From positions 3,596,001 through 3,660,000 of the forward strand of contig OY762070.1 in the NCBI GenBank assembly GCA_963665195.1: 64,000 bases of DNA, given 5' to 3'. Shown here piece by piece: positions 7,158 through 15,500 of the stretch. The notes beneath the pieces are model-generated. The model was not told the DNA's origin and did no database searches. It worked only from the letters and a program-made list of their open reading frames with translations. Numbering within the stretch: the stretch's first letter is position 1; the number at the start of each line of letters is the position of its first letter. The position numbers and the translations under genes were made by a program. The DNA comes from VXYL01 sp963665195. GTDB taxonomy: Bacteria; Pseudomonadota; Gammaproteobacteria; Pseudomonadales; Azotimanducaceae.

Positions 7158-10022
7158 ATGCCGTCCGCGTCCAGCCAGCCCTCCGCCCCCACCCCCGGCG
7201 CCCGGGTCTTGGTCCGCGATGCCGAGTGGATCGTTCGCCGGGCGGATCACGCGCCCGGCGGCTACCAAGTGGTCTGCCACGGCGTCTCCGAGCTCGTTCG
7301 CGGACGTGAGGCGGTGTTTCTCACCATGCTGGACGACATCCAGCCCCTCGATCCGGCCGAGACCAAGCTCGTTGCCGACACCTCGTCGCGCTTCGTGGAC
7401 AGCCGCCTCTACATGGAGAGCCTGCTGCGGCAGGCCGTGCCCAACGACGGCGCCATCCACGTCGGGCACGAAGGCGCGATGAACCCGACGCCGTATCAGC
7501 TGGAACCCGCCCGCCTTGCCCTCGGCCGTCCGCGCCAGCGCATCCTGATCGCCGACGCAGTGGGCCTCGGCAAGACGCTGGAAGCCGGCATCCTCGTGAG
7601 CGAACTGATCGCCCGGGGCCGCGGCCGTCGCATCCTGGTCCTCGCCGTCAAGAGCATGCTCACGCAGTTCCAGAAAGAGTTCTGGAACCGCTTCGCCATT
7701 CCGCTCACGCGCCTGGACTCCATCGGCATCCAGCGCGTGCGCAGCCGCATTCCCACCAACCACAACCCGTTCTTCTACTACGACAAGACGATCATCTCGA
7801 TCGACACGCTGAAGTCCGATGCCGAGTACCGCACCTACTTGGAACAGGCGTCCTGGGACATCATCGTGATCGACGAAGCGCACAACGTGGCGGACCGCGG
7901 CACGCAGTCCCTCCGCAGCCGCCTCGCCAAGCTGCTCGCCAGGCGCTCCGACTCGCTCATCATGCTCTCCGCAACGCCCCATGACGGTCGGGCCAAGAGC
8001 TTCGCCAGCCTCGTCAACATGCTGGACGCCACGGCCATCGCGGACCCGGAGGACTACACCGCTGAAGACCTTCGCCCGGGCCTCGTCATCCGCCGCTTCA
8101 AGAAGGACATCCAAAACGAGGTGCGGGAAACGTTCCAGGACAGGAAGGTGCTGAAGCGCACGTTCCCAGCATCGGCCGCCGAGGAAGCCGCGTTCGATGC
8201 GCTGCTGGCGGTGCAGGGCGCCACGGCAAGGCGCTCGCAGGGGCGGGATCTGTTCATCGTCACCTTGGAGAAAGCGCTTTTCTCCAGCCCCGCGGCCTGC
8301 ATCGAGACGACCAACGAGCGCATCAGGCGGCGCGAGCGCGAGGGTGCGGAGGCAACCGCGCTTGAGAATCTCCGAGGCACGCTCGAACGCATCGAGCCCG
8401 CGGGCTTCTCCAAGTACCAAGCCCTCCTCCGTGCCATCCAAGGCGGCGAGCCATTCCACTGGCGGGCCAACGACGCCGAAGACCGCTTGGTGATCTTCAC
8501 CGAACGCATCGCCACCCTCGACTGGCTCAAGGAACGCCTCGCGGCAGACCTCAAGCTTCGCCGCGGCCAGATCGAGACGCTGCACGGCGGCATGAGCGAT
8601 GTCGAGCAGCAACGCACAGTCGAGGATTTCGGCAACAGCATCAAGCCCGTGCGCCTTCTGATCTGCTCCGATGTGGCGTCGGAAGGCATCAACCTGCACT
8701 ACAAGTGCCACCGCCTGATCCATTTCGACATCCCGTGGTCCCTGATGGTGTTCCAGCAGCGCAACGGGCGCGTGGACCGTTATGGACAGACCCGGACGCC
8801 GCAGATCGTCTACCTCGTCACCGAGAGCGCGAACCCCACCATCCGCGGCGATACCCGCATCCTCGAAGTGCTGATGGAGAAGGATGAACAGGCATACCGC
8901 AACATCGGCGATCCGTCCGTGTTCATGGATGTCCACGACGTGGAGGAAGAAGAGGCAATCACCAAGCGCGCGGTCGCGAGCGGAGAGTCCGAAGCAGACT
9001 TCGACAGCCGCCTGACGCCGGCGAGCAACGAAGGCGATGACTTCCTGGCGATGTTCTTGCAGACCGCCCCGCGCACCGACCACACCCCAGCGCCAGCGGA
9101 GCCGAGATCGCCGTTCTCCCTGTTCGACGACGAGCTCGACTACTGCGAGGCAGCGCTCTTTCACCTGACCAACTTGCAGAAGGACGAAGCGGGCTCGAGG
9201 GCGCTGCTCTTCGAGGTCGACATGGCCCGCGAGACCCTCACCTTGGACGCCCCGGAAGACCTCGTTGCCCGCTACGGCCGTCTGGCGACGGAAGTGCTTC
9301 CGACCAGCCGCCGCCTGCATCTGACCATCAGCCGCGCCCGCATGGCGGACGCCATCGACGAAAGCCGCCGCTCCGAATCCACCTGGCCTTCCCTCCAATA
9401 CCTCTGGCGCTTGAGCCCAGTCGTGGACTGGGTGAACGACCGGATGCTGGCCGCCTTCGGCCGCTTCGAGGCGCCGGTGCTGTCCGGCATGGCCGGCTTG
9501 GCGGAAGACGAGGCCGTGTTCGTCTGCTCGGGCCTGGTGCCGAACCGCAAGAGCCATCCCTTGGTCTACGAGTGGATCGCCGTGAGCTTCCGTGCTGCCA
9601 AGTTCGCGGAACTGACAGACTTCAAGGCGCTGGCGAAGCGTACCGGCCTCGTCGGATCCCGGCTGGTCAACCGCGAGCAACCCGCAGACATCGAGGCCCT
9701 CTCGCGCCTCCTGCCCGAAGCGGTGCAACGTGCCCGCGGCCATTTCATCAAGCGCCGCCGCGCCTTCGAGGACATCATCAACGCCCAGCTCGACAAGGAA
9801 GTAGACGCCCTCGACGCCTTCCGGGCGCGGCGCTTGGCACAGCTCGACGCCTGGCGGGCCGCCTCAGGCCAAGCCGAGCAATTGAAGCGCGGCCGTGCCG
9901 AGCAGGAGCGCGAGCAGGTGCAGGCCATCCACGACGAGTATCTGGAGTGGATCCAAGACACCATGACCACGGAGCCGCACCCGTCCATCAAGGTGGTCTG
10001 CGCCATGACTCCGCAGGCATGA
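7158..10022 (+). CDS. SNF2-family DEAD/DEAH helicase (DrmD-like)
   Basis: A 954-residue superfamily 2 ATPase. Walker A is AVGLGKT (134-140), Walker B DEAH is at 239-242 and motif III SAT is at 271-273. The second RecA-like lobe carries DVASEGINLHYKCH and motif VI QRNGRVDRYGQ, which is typical of SNF2/RapA-like translocases. The ATG at 7158 gives a sensible N-terminus; the longer open frame upstream is not protein-like. Together with the large methyltransferase downstream it resembles the drmD-drmMI half of class 1 DISARM, where the helicase helps block incoming phage DNA; that role is inferred from the neighbourhood. The 3' end has a 25-base copy beyond the VapBC genes. Confidence 0.9.
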   Translation: MPSASSQPSAPTPGARVLVRDAEWIVRRADHAPGGYQVVCHGVSELVRGREAVFLTMLDDIQPLDPAETKLVADTSSRFVDSRLYMESLLRQAVPNDGAIHVGHEGAMNPTPYQLEPARLALGRPRQRILIADAVGLGKTLEAGILVSELIARGRGRRILVLAVKSMLTQFQKEFWNRFAIPLTRLDSIGIQRVRSRIPTNHNPFFYYDKTIISIDTLKSDAEYRTYLEQASWDIIVIDEAHNVADRGTQSLRSRLAKLLARRSDSLIMLSATPHDGRAKSFASLVNMLDATAIADPEDYTAEDLRPGLVIRRFKKDIQNEVRETFQDRKVLKRTFPASAAEEAAFDALLAVQGATARRSQGRDLFIVTLEKALFSSPAACIETTNERIRRREREGAEATALENLRGTLERIEPAGFSKYQALLRAIQGGEPFHWRANDAEDRLVIFTERIATLDWLKERLAADLKLRRGQIETLHGGMSDVEQQRTVEDFGNSIKPVRLLICSDVASEGINLHYKCHRLIHFDIPWSLMVFQQRNGRVDRYGQTRTPQIVYLVTESANPTIRGDTRILEVLMEKDEQAYRNIGDPSVFMDVHDVEEEEAITKRAVASGESEADFDSRLTPASNEGDDFLAMFLQTAPRTDHTPAPAEPRSPFSLFDDELDYCEAALFHLTNLQKDEAGSRALLFEVDMARETLTLDAPEDLVARYGRLATEVLPTSRRLHLTISRARMADAIDESRRSESTWPSLQYLWRLSPVVDWVNDRMLAAFGRFEAPVLSGMAGLAEDEAVFVCSGLVPNRKSHPLVYEWIAVSFRAAKFAELTDFKALAKRTGLVGSRLVNREQPADIEALSRLLPEAVQRARGHFIKRRRAFEDIINAQLDKEVDALDAFRARRLAQLDAWRAASGQAEQLKRGRAEQEREQVQAIHDEYLEWIQDTMTTEPHPSIKVVCAMTPQA
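9985..10009 (+). repeat. Left copy of a 25-base direct repeat (helicase 3' end)
   Basis: These 25 bases, encoding the IKVVCAM segment near the helicase C-terminus, recur exactly at 10792-10816. Similarity extends weakly on both sides. The two copies bracket the vapBC pair. Confidence 0.95.
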
Positions 10023-10093
10023 CCCACGCAACAGGCCCTGACGTCTTGCGGGCGGGGTGTATGCTTGGCCGTCAACAGCTAGAGGTCGGCGTC

Positions 10094-10330
10094 ATGCCTG
10101 TACAGATCACGATCACCGGTGTACCGGAAGATGTGCGCAACGAGTTGGCGACCCGTGCGGCCGTGCAACGCCTTTCTATGCAGCAGTATCTGCGCAACGA
10201 ACTCCAGCGGATCGCGTCCAAGCCAACCCTCACCAGTTGGTTGCAGGACCTAAGGAAGCGGAAGGCAGAGAGCGGCAACCGTGTCCCCGCGGCTGAGATT
10301 CTGCGCGCACGGGATGCGGACCGAAGATGA
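10094..10330 (+). CDS. vapB: VapB/FitA-like ribbon-helix-helix antitoxin
   Basis: A 78-residue protein starting MPVQITITGVPEDVRNELA. The N-terminal strand and two helices match the FitA-type ribbon-helix-helix that binds its own promoter as a dimer; the basic C-terminal tail would wrap the toxin. The stop codon overlaps the toxin start as ATGA at 10327-10330, giving tight translational coupling. The pair sits between the SNF2 helicase and the AIPR gene on the same strand, flanked by copies of the helicase 3' end, so it looks like a later insertion. Confidence 0.88.
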   Translation: MPVQITITGVPEDVRNELATRAAVQRLSMQQYLRNELQRIASKPTLTSWLQDLRKRKAESGNRVPAAEILRARDADRR

Positions 10331-10746
10331 CGACGGTATTCGACGGTTCCGCCTTGGTCGCAGCCTTGGCGGATACGGGCCCCGATGGCCAGTGGGCAGA
10401 CTCCCTGCTTGCTACCGATGTGCTGGTTGCTCCAGAACTCCTGCTGGCGGAGACCACAAACATCCTGCGACGCCTCGAACGGGCGGGCGCACTGTCGGCC
10501 CTTGACGCCAGCGCGGCGCAGCAAGACATCCTCCGGCTGGATATCGAGCTGTTTCCGTTCGCTCCGTTCGCGGACCGTGTTTGGGCGTTGCGTCACAACC
10601 TGACTGCCTACGACGCCTGGTACGTCGCCATTGCCGAGGAGGTCGATGGCCGCTTGGCAACCTTGGATCGCCGGCTGAGTCGCGCTAACGGCCCGCGGTG
10701 CCAGGTCGTCGTGCCACCAGCCACCTCGCCGGACGGAGTCACATGA
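10327..10746 (+). CDS. vapC: VapC-type PIN-domain toxin
   Basis: A 139-residue PIN-domain RNase. The first acidic residue is in TVFDGSALVAAL, the second in APELLLAETTNIL, and the C-terminal pair in LTAYDAWYVAIAEE and LATLDRRLS, so the four metal-binding acids are all present and the toxin is probably active. Family members cleave tRNA or rRNA when the antitoxin is lost. It is translated from the ATGA overlap with the antitoxin. Between its stop and the AIPR gene lie about 145 non-coding bases that include the second copy of the helicase 3' end. Confidence 0.92.
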   Translation: MTTVFDGSALVAALADTGPDGQWADSLLATDVLVAPELLLAETTNILRRLERAGALSALDASAAQQDILRLDIELFPFAPFADRVWALRHNLTAYDAWYVAIAEEVDGRLATLDRRLSRANGPRCQVVVPPATSPDGVT

Positions 10747-10791
10747 AGAGTCGGCCTGGCCCGGCGAACAGAGTCCGTCGAACCGCATCGC

Positions 10792-10816
10792 CCATCAAGG
10801 TGGTCTGCGCCATGAC
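10792..10816 (+). repeat. Right copy of a 25-base direct repeat (relict helicase 3' end)
   Basis: An exact duplicate of 9985-10009 in the short gap between vapC and the AIPR gene. It is followed by a short degenerate continuation of the helicase C-terminal text, so it is a relict coding tail rather than a regulatory site. Confidence 0.95.
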
Positions 10817-10891
10817 GCCCAGAGCCACGGGATGACCGTCGAAGGCGCGGCGTGTTAGTGTCTCGCGCCACTGCGGCCACTGCCTTGCACC

Positions 10892-12556
10892 TTGGACGTC
10901 TACGCCGGCATCGTCGATCAGCGCCTGACGGGCATCATGGAGTCCCACCCGGATTGGTTCCCATGGGCGGACGAGCACAAGCGCCGGTCGGCCGCTTTCG
11001 TGGTGCTCTGCATGTCCACCTCCCTCGACCTGCCGCTTCACGAGTGCGCCGAGCTCTTGACAGAAGGTGGCAACGATGCCGGCGTGGACGGCCTGCACCT
11101 CGGCGATGTCGGCGACGGGGATTTCCTCGTGACCTTGTTCCAAGGCAAGTACAAGACCGATCTGGGCGGCGAGGCCAACTTCCCGGAGAACGGCGTGAAG
11201 GCCGCCATCCAGACCGCCGAGGTGCTCTTCGACCCGCACCGGGACGTGCCACTGAACCCACGGATCGCCCCCCGCATCGAGGAAGTCCGCTCGCTCATCG
11301 GCGACGGCTACATCCCCACCGTGCGCTTCGTCCTGTGCAACAACGGAGCGAAGTGGAGCGACCAGGCCGACATCCGGGTGCGCGAGGCCGCGCTTGCGTC
11401 CCGAGGACAGCTGCAACTCGTCCACTACAACCACCACGGCATCGTCAAGGCCATGACCAGGGGACCGCACGTCGACGCGGTTCTGACGCTAAGCGGCAGC
11501 ATGGTCACCGAAGACCTGAACTTCACGCGGGTCATGGTGGGCAGAGTAGCCGTCCACGAGCTGAGTCGGCTGTTCGAGGAGCACGGCGACCAACTGCTGG
11601 AGAGGAACATACGCCGTCTACCTGGGAGGGTCCAATCGCGTCAATGCCCAGTCCGGGGGACGCTCTTGGACGAAAAGCAAGCCAAGAACTTCTACCTCTA
11701 CAACAACGGCATAACCGTTGCCTGCGACCGCTTCGACTACAACGCCTTGCAGAAGGCCGACCACCAAGTGCAGGTGAAAGGCATGCAGGTCATCAACGGC
11801 GGGCAGACCTGCAAGACGATCCATGAGACGCTCCGCGACCATCCCGAAGCCGCACGAGAGGCGTCCGTATCCATTCGCCTGCACCAATTGCCGGAGGAGT
11901 CGGGCGAGATCGTGCGCGACATAACGCGGGCCACGAACAGCCAGAGCCCGGTGGACCTCCGGGATCTGCACTCCAATGACGACATGCAAAAGGCACTCGC
12001 GGCCGGCTGCGAAGAGCTGGGCTACGCCTATTGGCGTCACGACCAGCAGGGCCGACCCGATGACCCGGGTTTCACGAATACGACCATCGCGGAAGCGGTG
12101 CTAGCGGTCTGGCGGGAGCGCCCCCAGCAAGCGAAATGTCGCAGGGGGGAGCACTTCGGCAAGCTCTACGAGCTGATCTTCGACGGTCTCAACGCCGCAC
12201 AGGCGCTCACTGCGGCTTTGATCTTCCGGGAAGTCGAAGCGAGACGCCGTGGGGCCTGCGACGATCAGGAAGTCGCGCCGGCGTTCACCCCCTACGCCTC
12301 GCATCTTCTCGCCATGCTGATTGGCCGTGCCATCCGCGCCGACTTCGGCATCGCCGTGCCCGGCATCACGCACCGCAATTTCGATGACCTGCGCACCGCA
12401 TTCACGCAAGACAGCAACCGCTACTACGCCCTCGCCCAAGAATCCATCGCCGCGGCCCTGCGCACCTGCTACGGCGACCGCGACATCTCCCTCCAGCAGC
12501 TCGCCGCGACCTTCCGCCGCGGCGACCTTCTGGAGTTGCTCCACGAAGCCGCCTGA
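10892..12556 (+). CDS. AIPR-family (abortive infection phage resistance) protein
   Basis: A 554-residue protein from a TTG at 10892 (MDVYAGIVDQRL). The N-terminal third has a restriction-endonuclease-like look (LFQGKYKTDLGGEANF after an acidic GNDAGVDG stretch, suggesting a D...QxK metal site). The middle holds the AIPR hallmarks ERNIRRLPG, NFYLYNNGITVACD and VINGGQTCKTIHE. AIPR proteins occur in abortive-infection loci and inside larger R-M and DISARM-like clusters. The methyltransferase starts 19 bases after its stop, so they form an operon. The nuclease assignment is inferred from motifs only. Confidence 0.85.
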   Translation: MDVYAGIVDQRLTGIMESHPDWFPWADEHKRRSAAFVVLCMSTSLDLPLHECAELLTEGGNDAGVDGLHLGDVGDGDFLVTLFQGKYKTDLGGEANFPENGVKAAIQTAEVLFDPHRDVPLNPRIAPRIEEVRSLIGDGYIPTVRFVLCNNGAKWSDQADIRVREAALASRGQLQLVHYNHHGIVKAMTRGPHVDAVLTLSGSMVTEDLNFTRVMVGRVAVHELSRLFEEHGDQLLERNIRRLPGRVQSRQCPVRGTLLDEKQAKNFYLYNNGITVACDRFDYNALQKADHQVQVKGMQVINGGQTCKTIHETLRDHPEAAREASVSIRLHQLPEESGEIVRDITRATNSQSPVDLRDLHSNDDMQKALAAGCEELGYAYWRHDQQGRPDDPGFTNTTIAEAVLAVWRERPQQAKCRRGEHFGKLYELIFDGLNAAQALTAALIFREVEARRRGACDDQEVAPAFTPYASHLLAMLIGRAIRADFGIAVPGITHRNFDDLRTAFTQDSNRYYALAQESIAAALRTCYGDRDISLQQLAATFRRGDLLELLHEAA

Positions 12557-12575
12557 ACCAGGACGCCGCGCCACT

Positions 12576-15500
12576 ATGCCCAGCACCTTCACCGGCATCC
12601 AGAACGAGAACGAGTTCTACAGCCACCACTATCTGACGGAAGTCTTCACCGGCGACATCAAGGAGACCATCGCCCGCTGGCGCAAGGCCGCCGCCGAGGA
12701 CAAAGCGGCACAGACGCCCGACCGCGCCCTGCGCACCCTCGCACGGCCGTATCGCGCCTTTCGCCAGCTCTTCTCCCGCGAGCGCCGCAATGCGGGGCGG
12801 ATCCGGGCGCAACGCGACTGGTTCCGGCAACTGCTCGCAGCGCTCGGCTACGCCTTCGAGCCCGCCAACCACGCGCCCGTCGGCATCCACACCGACGAGA
12901 TCCCCGTCCTGCACATCGGCTTCGCGAACCAGACCACGCCGCAGCTGGTCATCCTGGGCGCCTACGACCCCACGGGCGAGGACGAAGACCCGCTCGCCCT
13001 ACGCCCGCACCCGGAGCAGTACCACGGCGAGGTGCCGCCCCCGGACGCCGTGCTCAAGGAGTCCTGGGAGGACATCATCACCCGGCGCCTCTTCGGCAGC
13101 GACAATCCGCCGCGCTGGGTGCTGCTGCTCTCACCCAGCCAAGTCCTCTTGATCGAGCGCGGCAAGTGGACCCACAAGCGCCTGCTGCGCTTCGTCCTCG
13201 AAGACATCCTCGGTCGCCGCGAAGACGCCACCTTGCAGGCTGCCGCCGCGCTGCTGCACCGCGACTGCCTGCTGCCCGCCGAGGGCATGAGCCTGCACGA
13301 CAATCTGGACGACAACAGCCACAAGCACGCCTTCGCCGTAACGGGCGACCTTAAGTACGCCCTGCGCGAGAGCATCGAGCTGATCGGCAACGAGGCCATC
13401 TGGTACCTGCGCGAAGTGCGCAAGGAGCGCGTGTACGACCGGCCCGACGAGAAGGTCGCCCACGGCTTGGGCCTCGAAGCGTTGCGCTACATGTATCGCC
13501 TGCTGTTCCTCTTCTACATCGAGGCCCGCCCCGAACTCGGCTATGCGCCGCTGCGTTCCGAGGCTTACCGCAAGGGCTATAGCCTCGAACACTTGCGCGA
13601 TCTGGAACTCACGCGCATCGCCGGCCAAGACGCGCTGAACGGCTACTACATCCACGAGAGCATCCAAACGCTGTTCCGCCTCATCCGCGATGGCTTCGAC
13701 GGCGGCCAGGGGGCAGTCTTGGATGCGGGGCTGCACAACACCTTCCAAGTGCGCCCGCTCGACAGCGCCCTCTTCCGCAAGGGATCGACGCCGCTCTTGG
13801 ACAGCGTGAAGCTGCGCGACGAGACATTGCAGAAGGTGATCCGCCTGATGTCCCTCACCCGCCCTGCGAAAGGCCGAAACAAGCGCCGCGGCCGCATCTC
13901 CTACGCCCAGCTTGGCATCAACCAGCTAGGCGCGGTGTACGAAGCGCTGCTCTCCTATCGCGGCTTCTTCGCGGACGAGGACCTCTACGAGGTGAAACGG
14001 GCGAACGAAGACCCCGATGACTTGGCGCAAGCATGGTTCGTCCCCTTGAGCGAACTGGGCAAGTACAGCGAAGACGAGCGCGTGTTCGAGGCGGACACGG
14101 TACCGAGGAAGCTGAAGGTCCACCGCCAAGGCCGCTTCATATACCGCCTAGCCGGCCGCGACCGGGAGAAGACGGCGAGCTACTACACCCCGGAGAGCCT
14201 GACCAAGTGCGTCGTGAAGTACGCCCTGAAGGAACTGATCGACGAGAACATGCGGGCGTCGCGCATCCTGGATCTCACCATCTGCGAGCCGGCCATGGGC
14301 AGCGCCGCCTTCCTGAACGAGGCCGTGAACCAGTTGGCGGAGAAGTACCTGGACCGCCGCCAGCGCGAGCGCGACAAGCGCATCCCGCAAGCGGACTACG
14401 CCGACGAACTGCAGAAGGTGAAGCACTACATCGCGGATCGCAACGTCTTCGGCGTGGACCTGAACCCGGTGGCCAAAGAGCTTGCCGAGGTGTCTTTGTG
14501 GCTGAACTGCATCCACGAGAACGGCCATGTGCCGTGGTTCGGCTACCAACTCATGACCGGCAACTCGCTGATCGGCGCCCGATGCCAGGTGTACCCGCCC
14601 GAGCGTCTGACCAAGCAGAAGCGGGCGACGCTGTGGTTCAACGAAGCCCCGAAGCGCGTCTTGCCCGGCACGCGACCGGACGAGGCCGTGTACCACTTCC
14701 TACTGCCGGACACCGGCATGGCCAACTACCGCAACAAGGCGGTGAAGCAGTACGAAGGCGAGAACATCAAGCGCATCGCGGACTGGCGCAAGGCGTTCTG
14801 CCAACCGTTCTCCGCCGAAGAGGTAGCCGAACTGCAAGCGCTCTCGGCTCGCGTCGACGAGCTTTGGGCATTGCACACCGAGCAGCTCGCCCAGGACCGA
14901 CGCGAGACCGAGGACGCGCTGCCGGTGTGGGGACGGTCTCTCGTGGAACGGCAGCGCCCGAACGAATGGAAGGACCAGATTCGGGAGCAAGGCGTATTCA
15001 GCGAAGGCACCCGCACGGTAAGCCCGTACCGGCGGCTCAAGCTGGTGATGGACTACTGGTGCGCCCTCTGGTTCTGGCCCATCGCCGAGGCCGAGAGCCT
15101 GCCGACGCGAGACCAGTTCTTGAACGAGGTGAGCCTGGTGCTCAGAAGCTCCGTGTACCAGCGCGACATCGGGCCCGGGCAGACCGCCGACCTCTTCGGA
15201 GAGGAGTACGCCGAACATGCCCCCGACATGGCGAGGCGCATCACCAACGAGGCCGGGATGCTGGACTTCGGGGAACTCTTCAAGGCGTTCCCGCGCCTCA
15301 AGTTCGTGGAGAAGCTGGGCGTGAAGAGACGCTTCCACCACTGGGAGCTCACCTTCGCGGACATCTTCTACGGCAAGCGCGCGGACGGCAGCAAACGCGG
15401 CGGCTTCGATCTCGTGCTGGGGAACCCGCCGTGGATCAAGGTGGAGTGGAAGGAAGCTGGCGTGCTTGGCGACTACGATCCGTCGCTGGTGCTACGCAAG

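Noticed and set aside
7062..9743. An 893-codon open frame on the minus strand.
   Set aside because: It is antisense to the SNF2 helicase, whose motifs are complete. Long antisense frames arise from GC3-biased codons; this one has no motifs and unnatural composition.
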